Shown here: positions 1 to 7,288 of the stretch, in pieces
How the letters are laid out: each line of letters begins with the position of its first letter
Position numbering within the stretch: the first letter of the stretch is position 1
Assembly (NCBI GenBank): GCA_013695175.1
Contig: JACDAZ010000536.1
Coordinates: 1 to 13,820, forward strand
DNA length: 13,820 nt
Source of the DNA: Flavisolibacter sp.
GTDB lineage: Bacteria > Bacteroidota > Bacteroidia > Chitinophagales > Chitinophagaceae
Direction of reading: 5' to 3'
The notes under the pieces: model-generated
The model's input: the letters and a program-made list of their open reading frames with translations, nothing else
Databases searched by the model: none
Told to the model about the DNA's origin: nothing
Position numbers and translations under genes: made by a program

Positions 1-1
1 T

Positions 2-1759
2 ATGTGGGGTCTTAATAAGATGTACCTGCTTATGGAAAAGCAGCATAACAGGGGACAGGATGGTGCCGGGTTGGCAGCGGTAAAATTAAATGTAGAACCA
101 GGTTATCCATTTCTTAGCCGGCTGCGCAGCAATCATAACCAACCTATAGCAGATGTATTCAGGCAAATTGGAGAAGAGTTTAAAGAGCTTCAAAAATTTA
201 ATGCAGATATCAGTCAATATGCAGGCTTAATGAAAGGCCATTTATCGTTTCTTGGCGAACTGTTGTTAGGTCATTTAAGATATGGTACCCAGGGAAAAAA
301 CAATGTTGAATTTTGCCATCCTTTTATAAAAAGACACACTATTCCTGCACGCAATCTGGCCATTGCAGGCAATTTTAACCTTGTAAATACAGATGAATTA
401 TTTGGATTGGTCAATGCAGATCCGGGTGAATTTCAAAAACAAAGTGACCTGGCAGCCATGTTGGAGGTTATCTATCATTTTATAGTAAAAGCCGATGATG
501 CAGAACCCGGAAAACTAAATATTGTATCTGTTTTAAAAAAAGCATTACCTCTTTTCGACGGAGGTTTTCATGTTAGTGGTATTACAGGTAATGGACTAGG
601 TTTTGTTTTTCGGGATGCTCATGGTATACGTCCTTCCTATTATTACATTGATGAAGATGTAGTGGTAGCAGCATCTGAAAGAGCCGCCATTCGTACTGCT
701 TTCAATGTAGGGGAAAATGAAGTTAAAGAATTAATGCCGGGAATGGCGTTGATAGTAAATGAGGACGGAAAGGTACAATTGGAACAGATTATTCCTGCTA
801 AGGAAAGAAAGGCATGTTCTTTTGAACGTATTTATTTTTCACGTGGCAGTGATGAAAAAATTTATAAGGAAAGAAGCTCTTTAGGATACAATTTAAGTAA
901 GCAGGTATTAGAAGCTATTGATTATGATTTAAAGAATACTATTTTTTCTTTTATTCCAAATACAGCAGAAGTGGCTTTTTATGGCCTGGTAAAAGGCTGT
1001 GAAGATTACCTGAATAAGATTAAGATTGAACGCATCTCATCCTGGAATGGAAATATCGATGATGAGAAATTAACGGAAATGGTTAACCGCAGGGTAAGGA
1101 TGGAGAAGATTGCCATTAAGGATGTGAAAATGCGTACGTTTATTACAGAAGATGTAAACCGTAGCGAGATGGTGCAGCACGTATATGATATAACATACGG
1201 TACTGTACGAAAAGGAATAGATTCATTAGTTGTAATAGATGATTCAATAGTAAGAGGAACTACATTGAAGGAAAGTATTATTCGTATGCTATCACGGTTA
1301 GAACCTAAACGTATAGTTGTTGTTTCTTCATCACCACAAATTAGATATCCTGATTGTTATGGTATTGACATGAGTAAGCTTGGCGATTTTATTGCATTCA
1401 ATGCTGCTATTTCCTTAATAAAAGAACGGGGTAAAGAAGATTGTTTAAAGGATCTTTATGACCAATGCAAAGAATTAGTAAGAAATAATCAACTACATGA
1501 TGTAAACGTGGTAAAACAGGTTTATAAAACTTTTTCAAATGAAGAAATTACAAAAAAAATAGCCCATTTAATAACACCTTCAGACCTTACTATTCCTGTT
1601 GATGTTATTTACCAAACAATTGAATCCTTACACGAAGCTTGCCCTAATAATTTAGGTGATTGGTATTTTACAGGAAATTATCCTACACCTGGAGGTAATC
1701 GTGTAGTGAATAAAGCCTTTATGAATTATATGGAGGGAAGAAATACGAGAGGATATTAG
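2..1759 (+). CDS. purF: Amidophosphoribosyltransferase, long Bacteroidota form (5' partial)
   Basis: Glutamine-dependent PRPP amidotransferase, which makes phosphoribosylamine in the first committed step of purine synthesis in the cytoplasm. The visible 585 residues show two domains. The N-terminal Ntn glutaminase part (about residues 1-260) has HNRGQDGAG near residue 15, GHLRYGT near 90-96 and AGNFNLVN at 122-129. The C-terminal phosphoribosyltransferase part has the PRPP-binding loop VVIDDSIVRGTT at 410-421, followed by PQIRYPDCYGIDM. The first visible Met falls inside the conserved block just before the QHNRGQ motif, so it is almost certainly internal. From family knowledge, about 30 residues are missing, including the N-terminal Cys that attacks glutamine. 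The total would be near 615-630 residues, longer than the roughly 500 of classical PurF and matching the second, long form common in Bacteroidota. Function is confident at family level; whether this is the main or an accessory PurF is not decided here. Confidence 0.93.
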   Translation: MWGLNKMYLLMEKQHNRGQDGAGLAAVKLNVEPGYPFLSRLRSNHNQPIADVFRQIGEEFKELQKFNADISQYAGLMKGHLSFLGELLLGHLRYGTQGKNNVEFCHPFIKRHTIPARNLAIAGNFNLVNTDELFGLVNADPGEFQKQSDLAAMLEVIYHFIVKADDAEPGKLNIVSVLKKALPLFDGGFHVSGITGNGLGFVFRDAHGIRPSYYYIDEDVVVAASERAAIRTAFNVGENEVKELMPGMALIVNEDGKVQLEQIIPAKERKACSFERIYFSRGSDEKIYKERSSLGYNLSKQVLEAIDYDLKNTIFSFIPNTAEVAFYGLVKGCEDYLNKIKIERISSWNGNIDDEKLTEMVNRRVRMEKIAIKDVKMRTFITEDVNRSEMVQHVYDITYGTVRKGIDSLVVIDDSIVRGTTLKESIIRMLSRLEPKRIVVVSSSPQIRYPDCYGIDMSKLGDFIAFNAAISLIKERGKEDCLKDLYDQCKELVRNNQLHDVNVVKQVYKTFSNEEITKKIAHLITPSDLTIPVDVIYQTIESLHEACPNNLGDWYFTGNYPTPGGNRVVNKAFMNYMEGRNTRGY

Positions 1760-1770
1760 AGAGGAACTAG

Positions 1771-1796
1771 GAATTATGAAGTATGAATTATGAATT
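1771..1796. repeat. Short direct repeat of gaattatgaa
   Basis: The 10-mer gaattatgaa occurs at 1771-1780 and again at 1785-1794, separated by gtat. It lies in the 108-bp gap between the amidotransferase gene and sixA. Its look recalls the AT-rich gaattatgaa-type intergenic repeats I associate with Bacteroidota genomes, but only this copy is visible here. Confidence 0.4.
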
Positions 1797-1800
1797 AAAA

Positions 1801-1850
1801 GTTGTTTGAAGCTTCTAAACGTTTCATGAAACTTCATTCAACCCTTTTTT
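1801..1850 (+). terminator. Candidate intrinsic terminator after purF
   Basis: GTTG (1801-1804) pairs with CAAC (1839-1842). After a symmetric TT/TT internal loop, TGAAG (1807-1811) pairs with CTTCA (1832-1836). The loop contains part of the palindrome GTTTCATGAAAC (1821-1832). A run of six T follows at 1845-1850. The stem is interrupted and weak in GC, but it sits in the gap before sixA with the T-tract in the right place. Confidence 0.4.
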
Positions 1851-1867
1851 GGAAAAAATTATAGACA

Positions 1868-2365
1868 ATGAAAACTTTATTACTGGTTAGGCATGCTAAA
1901 AGCAGTTGGGATAATATAGGACAGGATGACAGGGAAAGGCCTTTGAATGAACGTGGTAAAAAAGATGCTCCGGAGATGGGTAAAAGATTAAAAGACAAAA
2001 AATTAGAAATTGATCTTTTTGTTTCCAGCCCTGCTAAACGTGCTTTTAGAACAGCAAGGGCTTTTGCTGAAGCGTATGATGTAAAAAAAGAAAATATAGA
2101 AATTGTTGAAGATTTATATCATGCTTCATCTGCCAATTTTTATAAAGTATTATCTTCTTTGCCCTCAAAAAATGATGCAGTGGCTTTGTTTTCACATAAT
2201 CCCGGTATAACAGAATTTGTAAATACGCTCACTTCAGTACAAGTAGATAATATGCCAACAGGAGCTGTATTTGCTGTAAGTGCAGATGTTACAGAATGGA
2301 ATTTATTTAAAGGAGCTGAAAAAAAATTTTTATTCTTTGATTATCCGAAAAATCCTATTGCTTAA
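1868..2365 (+). CDS. sixA: SixA-type phosphohistidine phosphatase (histidine phosphatase superfamily)
   Basis: Small cytoplasmic phosphatase of the histidine phosphatase (phosphoglycerate mutase-like) superfamily, 165 residues, the usual size for SixA. The catalytic RH motif is at R8-H9 in LLLVRHAKSSW, which carries the typical SixA extension. PLNERGKKDA follows at 25-34. FVSSPAKRAFRTAR at 51-64 carries the second phosphate-binding arginine. The second catalytic His is H110 in FSHNPG. E. coli SixA acts on phosphohistidine in phosphotransfer proteins; the substrate here is unknown, and many Bacteroidota homologues are annotated only as histidine phosphatase. It follows purF after 108 bp with a candidate terminator between them, so it is probably its own unit. 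Its stop overlaps the stop of the opposing lipoprotein gene. Confidence 0.88.
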   Translation: MKTLLLVRHAKSSWDNIGQDDRERPLNERGKKDAPEMGKRLKDKKLEIDLFVSSPAKRAFRTARAFAEAYDVKKENIEIVEDLYHASSANFYKVLSSLPSKNDAVALFSHNPGITEFVNTLTSVQVDNMPTGAVFAVSADVTEWNLFKGAEKKFLFFDYPKNPIA

Positions 2366-2766
2366 ATTTTCCTAAGTATTATATGGACTGAACCATTGGA
2401 TAATTCTACCCTTTGTAAATTCAAATCCTCGAGATTCCAATGTTGATTTAATGGTTGTACAAAAGTATGTGAATCGTCAAATTGCAATTGAAGCATTTCA
2501 TTCCTGACATTTTTTACAAACTGCCAGTTACCAATACAGGTATCAGAATTTTCGCAATAGCTTACAGTATTGTCTTTATTGAATTTTAAACGAACAGAAA
2601 ACAATTCAGCAGTTTTATCTACTTCATCATAATAATATTCTACAGACCATTTTCCGTTTTGTAAGATTTCTTCTGACGAACTGATACCGTCGTATATGTG
2701 AGAGCAACTTATAAAGAAGGAGGGTAGAAAAAACAGCAAGGCTGCCAGTATAGTAGCGCTTTTCAT
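2362..2766 (-). CDS. Small lipoprotein, possibly lipocalin-like
   Basis: A 134-residue protein with a lipoprotein signal peptide: Lys2, a hydrophobic stretch (about residues 5-19) and a lipobox ending FFISC, with Cys21 as the predicted lipidated residue. The mature part is rich in predicted beta strands. The pattern NGKWSVEYYYDE, then SVRLKFNKDNTVSY, then CIGNWQF resembles the small lipocalin-like lipoproteins of Bacteroidota, but this is a resemblance by eye only. Two cysteines (in YCENSDTCIG) could form a disulfide in the periplasm or on the outer membrane. It lies 33 bp downstream of the transporter gene on the same strand and may be the last gene of that operon. Its stop codon overlaps that of sixA through TTAA. 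Ligand and role are unknown. Confidence 0.75.
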   Translation of the reverse strand: MKSATILAALLFFLPSFFISCSHIYDGISSSEEILQNGKWSVEYYYDEVDKTAELFSVRLKFNKDNTVSYCENSDTCIGNWQFVKNVRNEMLQLQFDDSHTFVQPLNQHWNLEDLNLQRVELSNGSVHIILRKI

Positions 2767-2799
2767 AAAGGTTTGGATTGAAGAACAAAATACAAACTT

Positions 2800-3717
2800 T
2801 TATATTTTTTCCAAATGTTTATGTAGTTTCTTTTTCGGTTTACTTAAGGTTACTATATAAACACCTGTAAAAATGAGACAAGCGGCAAGAATTTTTTGTA
2901 CAGATAATGTCTCACTCAATAAAAATGCAGCAAATAGAAAGGCAAACACAGGCTGAGTATAAATATATGCCCCGGTTTTACCAGCACCAAGATGCTGTAA
3001 TCCATATGCAGTGAAATAATAAGCCAGGAATGTTCCTGTTAATACAATTAAAGCCAGGTAAATGAATTGTTTTGTTTCAAATTGATCAAAATGAACAGTT
3101 TCCGCTTCAAGCCATCCGAAAGGGAGAATCATAAAAAAACCAATAGTAAAGACCCATCTTACTACATGTAAGGGACTATAACTCTGCATCAATGGTTTTA
3201 CCAGAATAAAATATATTGAATATGAAATTGCATTTGAAAAAATTAAAATATCACCAAGTAAATAATTAGAAGCATGCATTTCACTTTCTTTAGCCATTAT
3301 CAGTAAAGCAGCACCTGAAACACCCAGCAGTAAACCTGTAATTTTTAATAGGGTAAGCGCTTCTTTTAGTACAAAAAATGCAAATATTGTAATTAAAAGG
3401 GGTGTTGTTAACATCAACAGGGAGGCATGTACAGTTGATGTCATAGTTAGTCCATTTATAAAAAGTGATTGGTTAATAGCAATACCCGTCAATCCACATA
3501 AAAGAAATCTTCCTACATGTTCTTTCTTAATGCCGGGAGCAGTTTTGCCAAATAACCAAACCATCCAAAACAATAAAAGACTAATTCCAACCCGGTATAC
3601 ATTTAAACCAAATGGTTTTACCAAAGCAGGAGAAATAAGTTTTATGAAGCTATAATTGACAGCAAAAAATAAATTGGTAAGTAAAACTGCTATATGAGCT
3701 TTAGTTGCATTCTTCAC
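2800..3717 (-). CDS. EamA/DMT family transporter
   Basis: Inner-membrane protein of 305 residues made of two EamA repeats (about 9-141 and 153-290), giving ten predicted helices. This is the normal size and layout of the drug/metabolite transporter superfamily (RhaT/YdcZ-like). Visible hallmarks are the N-terminal helix with FFAVNYSFIK, LLMLTTPLLITIFAFFVLKEALT at the end of the first repeat, and the matching YIYTQPVFAFLFAAFLLSETL in the second. The C-terminus is a basic tail (KPKKKLHKHLEK), as expected for a cytoplasmic end. The substrate cannot be read from sequence; relatives export amino acids, metabolites or nucleotide sugars. It starts 20 bp after the glycosyltransferase stop, so the two are probably co-transcribed. 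Confidence 0.88.
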   Translation of the reverse strand: MKNATKAHIAVLLTNLFFAVNYSFIKLISPALVKPFGLNVYRVGISLLLFWMVWLFGKTAPGIKKEHVGRFLLCGLTGIAINQSLFINGLTMTSTVHASLLMLTTPLLITIFAFFVLKEALTLLKITGLLLGVSGAALLIMAKESEMHASNYLLGDILIFSNAISYSIYFILVKPLMQSYSPLHVVRWVFTIGFFMILPFGWLEAETVHFDQFETKQFIYLALIVLTGTFLAYYFTAYGLQHLGAGKTGAYIYTQPVFAFLFAAFLLSETLSVQKILAACLIFTGVYIVTLSKPKKKLHKHLEKI

Positions 3718-3737
3718 ACGGCTTGCAAAGGTAAATG

Positions 3738-4841
3738 CTATTGCATTGATATTCTGACAATCATTTCTGCAACAGCTTTTTCTAAATAATTTTCCTGTTT
3801 TAATATTGGCATTTGATAATTAAATGACTTTGCCAGGTCCAGTATGTTTTTTAGTTTAAATTTTTCCTGTGGTATACAAAATGCTATGTTTTCTTTCATT
3901 AAATATGAAGCCAAATATTCCTGTTCTGTTTGTCCATGTGTCGGTATTAAAATGCTTTTTTTACCCATAGTAACTATATCCATAATTGTACTATAACCGC
4001 TGCGACTGATAACAAATTCAGCTTCTTTAACCTGGCGTTCCAATTCTTCAGTTGGTAAATGATTGTGTACTGAAATATTTTCTGGTAAGGAAATAACTTC
4101 TGTTTCCCCCGGCAGGCCTCTTACAAGAACAATTTGATATGTATAATCTTTAAGTTGCGGTAATATAATATTTTCAAATATTGTTCTTTGCGGCTCAGGG
4201 CCTGAAAGAATGATCAGCAATTTATTTTCGTAATGTGCACCATTCTCATTTTTAAAACGTGAGAGCGGACCAATATACTTTACAGGTATACCTGGTAAAA
4301 TTACAGGGTGTGATAGCTCACCACCCAGGTTTGGAGATAAGGGCAGATCCGGAATCCAGCATTCATTATATGATTCTACAAATTGATAATTTAATTTTTG
4401 TAATAAATTATCTGCAGCCTTTGCAATAGATGTTTGAATAAATAACTGGTGAGTTATAAAAACCGAATATATTTTTTCGTGGTAAAGACCATACCTGTTA
4501 TCAGAAATTACTGCATCTAATTTATATTCCTCTATTACGTTTTGAAGCCATTCGTTTTCATCATCAATTTTTGCAAGTATGTTTGGAACCTGGAAAAGCA
4601 TTTTCCCTATCAACTCCCATTTATTTTTTCCATATTGTATATTATAACCTTTGAGATGCAATAAAGGCAGCCCGGGGAATGCTTCCTTTAGAATGTATGC
4701 GGTTTTGCCTTCTCCCGCCATTAGCACCTGGCAATTTTGCCTTAAAAGCTCATGTATGATAGGAATACAACGGGTAGCATGACCTAACCCCCAATCTAAG
4801 GGGGCTATTAATATTTTGGGCTTTGAATTATCGGAATTCAT
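3738..4841 (-). CDS. Glycosyltransferase, GT-B fold, MurG/GT28-like
   Basis: A 367-residue protein with no signal peptide, resembling MurG-like GT-B glycosyltransferases. The N-terminal half starts with KILIAPLDWGLGHATR; GLGHATR at 18-24 corresponds to the glycine-rich acceptor-side loop. The C-terminal half has the nucleotide-sugar-binding region: LIILSGPEPQRT near 209-220, then FVISRSGYSTIMD at 276-288, then SILIPTHGQTEQEYLA at 296-311, matching the family pattern of a glycine loop followed by a donor-contacting acidic/Gln segment. Expected role: sugar transfer from an NDP-sugar to a lipid or surface polymer acceptor at the inner membrane. It is not MurG itself, because there is no dcw neighbourhood and the first loop differs. 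First gene of a likely three-gene operon with the EamA transporter and a lipoprotein. Confidence 0.82.
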   Translation of the reverse strand: MNSDNSKPKILIAPLDWGLGHATRCIPIIHELLRQNCQVLMAGEGKTAYILKEAFPGLPLLHLKGYNIQYGKNKWELIGKMLFQVPNILAKIDDENEWLQNVIEEYKLDAVISDNRYGLYHEKIYSVFITHQLFIQTSIAKAADNLLQKLNYQFVESYNECWIPDLPLSPNLGGELSHPVILPGIPVKYIGPLSRFKNENGAHYENKLLIILSGPEPQRTIFENIILPQLKDYTYQIVLVRGLPGETEVISLPENISVHNHLPTEELERQVKEAEFVISRSGYSTIMDIVTMGKKSILIPTHGQTEQEYLASYLMKENIAFCIPQEKFKLKNILDLAKSFNYQMPILKQENYLEKAVAEMIVRISMQ

Positions 4842-4913
4842 GTTATTTTTATGAGGTTTCGCCGAAGCAGCATACTAAAAGAGACCTAAAATAGTTAATT
4901 TAGAAAAGTATAT

Positions 4914-5039
4914 ATGATCAGAAAACAAACATTCATAGCATTGTTATTGGTTTCGATTATTTTATCTACCGGTTGCCAGAAAAATTATTATTCCGGCGGC
5001 GGTAAAAGCAACAGCAATTGCGGTTGCCCTGGAAAATAA
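4914..5039 (+). CDS. Very small lipoprotein, 41 residues
   Basis: A short gene: ATG at 4914, stop TAA at 5037-5039. The product starts MIRKQ, followed by a hydrophobic core (FIALLLVSIILS) and a lipobox STGC with Cys21 as the predicted lipidation site, so half the protein is signal peptide. The mature peptide is only 21 residues, polar and glycine-rich (YYSGGGKSNSN), and ends CGCPGK. Small lipoproteins with a C-terminal cysteine/glycine motif like this are, in my recollection, common and uncharacterised in Chitinophagaceae. It is divergent from the glycosyltransferase gene across 72 bp and lies 30 bp upstream of the next small gene, which may be co-transcribed. The complete signal peptide and lipobox in one frame make a chance ORF unlikely. 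Confidence 0.7.
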   Translation: MIRKQTFIALLLVSIILSTGCQKNYYSGGGKSNSNCGCPGK

Positions 5040-5069
5040 GGTATGGTTGGATACTAAACCGGTTTTTAT

Positions 5070-5312
5070 ATGAGAAACTATAATAGAGACCTGTTAGTGT
5101 TAATGAAAACAACAACACTTTCAGATGAAGCATTAGATAAGCATTTAGAGTGCTTGGATACTGTTTTAAAAATAGTTGAAAATGATAATACCTTTTGTGC
5201 ATCACATGAATTAGTTGCACGCAACAGTATTACCACAAAAAGAAAAAAAATTTTAAAAGCAGTTTCAACTCCTGAATTGAAATTGTTTTACTTCCTGATA
5301 AATAAGAACTAG
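5070..5312 (+). CDS. Hypothetical protein, 80 residues
   Basis: No family recognised. The product is 80 residues with no signal peptide or membrane segment, and looks mostly helical, with an acidic/hydrophobic pattern (LSDEALDKHLECLDTVLKIVEN) followed by a basic stretch (TTKRKKILKAV) and a hydrophobic C-terminal end (LKLFYFLINKN). Support for it being real: it follows the small lipoprotein after 30 bp on the same strand, it fills the space up to the aminotransferase gene, and its stop TAG overlaps that gene's stop in the palindrome CTAG, the same arrangement as sixA and its neighbour. An ORF on the opposite strand in the same place (4966-5220) lacks any such support. Confidence 0.55.
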   Translation: MRNYNRDLLVLMKTTTLSDEALDKHLECLDTVLKIVENDNTFCASHELVARNSITTKRKKILKAVSTPELKLFYFLINKN

Positions 5313-6565
5313 GATAACTTAGATAAAGCTTCGCGAAGTTTGCTGATCATTTCATCAATTTCTTCTTTTTTACAAGTACCTACACTTAACCTGTACCAGG
5401 GTTCTGATTTTGAAACTCCAAATGCATTAAAAGGAACCACCGCCAATCCTGCTTCTTTCAATATATAAGATGTTACTTCTTCCTGTGTTTGTAATTCTTC
5501 ACCGGTAGCTGTTTTTTTACCAACAAGATTAATTTTTATGGTCAGGTAAATAGCAGCTTCGGGTGCAACAGCATCAACCTGGTAACCTTCTTCTTTTAAT
5601 TGCATAAAACCTTCAAAAATTTTTGTCAGTCTCTCCTCCAGTTCTGCCTTGTAATTTTCAAGAAATTTTTTAATGCTTTCATGATCTAATAAGAATTTGG
5701 CTACGGCTTTTTGTTCAGCCATGGGTGCCCAGGCGCCAACATGCGAAAGTATGGCCCGCATTTTTGCAATGATAAATGCTGGTCCCATACTCCATCCGAC
5801 ACGTACGCCTGTTGCAGCAAAAACTTTACTTATTGCATCAATAAAAATGGTGTATTCACGCATTTCCGGATGAAGTGAAACCGGATCATAATGTTCAATG
5901 TCACCATAAGTTAACCGCCAATACATTTGGTCAAACAACAGGTAAAGCTTTTTATCATCTTCACTACGGCTGTTGTTTTCTTCTACAATTAAATCACATA
6001 TTTCTTTCAATACATGCTTCTTAAAAGTAGTACCTGTTGGATTTTGTGGAGAGCACAAAGAGATCAATGTAGCACCTTTTATATGCGGACGAAGATCATT
6101 TGCTGTTACCATAAAATTGTTTTCAGCTTTTGCTTCAACAACAATATGTTCGCCTTGTACAAAACGTGTATAATGGTTATTATTCCATGATGGTACCGGG
6201 TAAATGATCTTATCTCCTTTATCGCATACAGCACGATATAGTGCATATATTAAAGGTCTGCCACCTGCAGAAACTAATATTTCATCCAAGTGGTAATCAA
6301 GGTTTTGAACTTGCTTTGTATATTGAATAATAGCTTCTCTAAGATCTATGTTTCCCTGTGCTAAAGGATAATTAGTATAATGTTCCCTGTAAGCCTCAAT
6401 TATTAAGTTTTCCAGTTGTTTTGGAATGGGAAAAATATTTGGATCAAAATCTCCAACTGTAAAATTATAAATGGTCTCGCCTTGCCTTATAAGTTCTTTT
6501 ATTTCACCACCAAGTTTTACAATTTCAGATACAACCAAATTTTCAGAAAGATGAGATAATTTCAT
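5309..6565 (-). CDS. PLP-dependent aminotransferase, class I/II (aspartate aminotransferase-like)
   Basis: Fold-type I aminotransferase, a cytoplasmic enzyme that moves an amino group between an amino acid and a 2-oxo acid with pyridoxal phosphate. Visible landmarks, counted from the ATG at 6565 (418 residues): NPTG at 175-178; the PLP-contacting Asp and Tyr in FDQMY (about 212 and 215); the Schiff-base lysine K247 in DAISKVFAATG, with the phosphate-binding Arg in GVRVGW just after; and a substrate-carboxylate Arg in WYRLSVG near the C-terminus. Length fits the family (about 400). A TTG two codons upstream (6571) would add two residues; I prefer the ATG because no ribosome binding site favours the TTG. 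Substrate is uncertain: aspartate is the usual default, but SAGGRPLIYA differs from the commonest N-terminal PLP loop. It appears to be a single-gene unit. Confidence 0.9.
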   Translation of the reverse strand: MKLSHLSENLVVSEIVKLGGEIKELIRQGETIYNFTVGDFDPNIFPIPKQLENLIIEAYREHYTNYPLAQGNIDLREAIIQYTKQVQNLDYHLDEILVSAGGRPLIYALYRAVCDKGDKIIYPVPSWNNNHYTRFVQGEHIVVEAKAENNFMVTANDLRPHIKGATLISLCSPQNPTGTTFKKHVLKEICDLIVEENNSRSEDDKKLYLLFDQMYWRLTYGDIEHYDPVSLHPEMREYTIFIDAISKVFAATGVRVGWSMGPAFIIAKMRAILSHVGAWAPMAEQKAVAKFLLDHESIKKFLENYKAELEERLTKIFEGFMQLKEEGYQVDAVAPEAAIYLTIKINLVGKKTATGEELQTQEEVTSYILKEAGLAVVPFNAFGVSKSEPWYRLSVGTCKKEEIDEMISKLREALSKLS

Positions 6566-6625
6566 TGACAAGAATTTTTCTAATAATTATTAGGAGAAAT
6601 GAATTTCACCTTTATTGGTACCCGG

Positions 6626-6633
6626 CAAATGTA
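6626..6633 (-). promoter_or_regulatory. Candidate -7 element upstream of the aminotransferase
   Basis: Read on the minus strand this is TACATTTG, an exact match to the Bacteroidota -7 consensus TAnnTTTG, placed about 60 bp before the aminotransferase ATG. I find no good TTTG at the expected -33 distance, so it is a weak call. Confidence 0.3.
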
Positions 6634-6673
6634 AAGGGAATGACTTAGATGATTTCTGATTTTTCGTTGGAAT

Positions 6674-7201
6674 TTAATTATTGAGAGGTTTACTTAAATC
6701 AAAATCTGCATGAAAACGTAATTTGTTATGCCTTTTGAGTATATAGCTTAATGTTCTACCATCATTACTTAAAACCAAATTCCATTCATTAGTAGCAGCT
6801 GCAGGTATTAGGGATGCAGTATAAGGGTCTGCAGGGAAAAATTGGGTTAATGCATTTTTAGGATCACGGGAAACTCCGCCATACATAGTTACAGAGTCAG
6901 GTGAACCATCAGCATGCCTGTGGTCGTGTTTTAGGGTAAGTGTTTTATTATCTGCAGTCAGAATCCAGGTTCTTGATCGATCATCACCTACCTGAAAAGG
7001 AATCCGGTATTCATTTTTATTGCAACCTTCAAAATGGATTTTTAAAGTTTTCCCATAAAAAGGATCTGATTCATCTGCAGGAAAAATAGTTTTTCCTTCA
7101 TAAGAGTTACCGCAATAGGGAGTTAATGATTTTAAAAACTGTCGGTGGCTACAGGCATAGAGCAGGGAGGTGAAAACAATAAAAATGAACAGCTTTTTCA
7201 T
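6674..7201 (-). CDS. Lipoprotein of a conserved uncharacterised family
   Basis: A 175-residue protein with a short lipoprotein signal peptide (MKKLFIF..., lipobox LLYAC, Cys17). The mature part has a distinctive conserved-looking core: an acidic loop with DPFYGKTLKIHFEGC, then IPFQVGDDRSRTWIL, then LKHDHRHADGSPDSVTMYGG, then QFFPAD. From memory, this combination (an IPF-V-DRSRTW strand followed by an LKHDHRH-DG turn) occurs in secreted proteins of Bacteroidota and Proteobacteria that have no assigned function. The His/Asp-rich HDHRHADG turn could bind a metal, but that is only a guess from composition. It is divergent from the TonB-receptor operon across 137 bp, so the two may share a regulatory region. 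Confidence 0.75.
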   Translation of the reverse strand: MKKLFIFIVFTSLLYACSHRQFLKSLTPYCGNSYEGKTIFPADESDPFYGKTLKIHFEGCNKNEYRIPFQVGDDRSRTWILTADNKTLTLKHDHRHADGSPDSVTMYGGVSRDPKNALTQFFPADPYTASLIPAAATNEWNLVLSNDGRTLSYILKRHNKLRFHADFDLSKPLNN

Positions 7202-7252
7202 TGTATAAATTATCTCTTAAGGTAATTATTATTTTATATTCCAATCAAAATG

Positions 7253-7263
7253 TTGATTATCAA
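7253..7263. promoter_or_regulatory. Short palindrome in the divergent intergenic region
   Basis: TTGAT-T-ATCAA, a perfect 5-1-5 inverted repeat about 25 bp upstream of the -33 element of the TonB-operon promoter. It could be a regulator site for either divergent gene, but an AT-rich 11-mer palindrome can also arise by chance. Confidence 0.25.
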
Positions 7264-7288
7264 TAATTATTTCTTTTTCTGAAATTAA

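Noticed and set aside
2..4. ATG at position 2 as the true start of the amidotransferase
   Set aside because: The family has about 30 further residues before this point, including the catalytic Cys; this Met lies inside a conserved block.
4854..4887. Inverted repeat AGGTTTC / GAGACCT between the glycosyltransferase and small lipoprotein genes
   Set aside because: Only 7 bp with one wobble and a 20-nt loop, with no T-tract; too weak to call a terminator or operator.
4966..5220. Minus-strand ORF of 84 codons
   Set aside because: It overlaps both the lipobox-bearing small gene and the 80-residue gene on the plus strand, and its product shows no coherent domain or signal.
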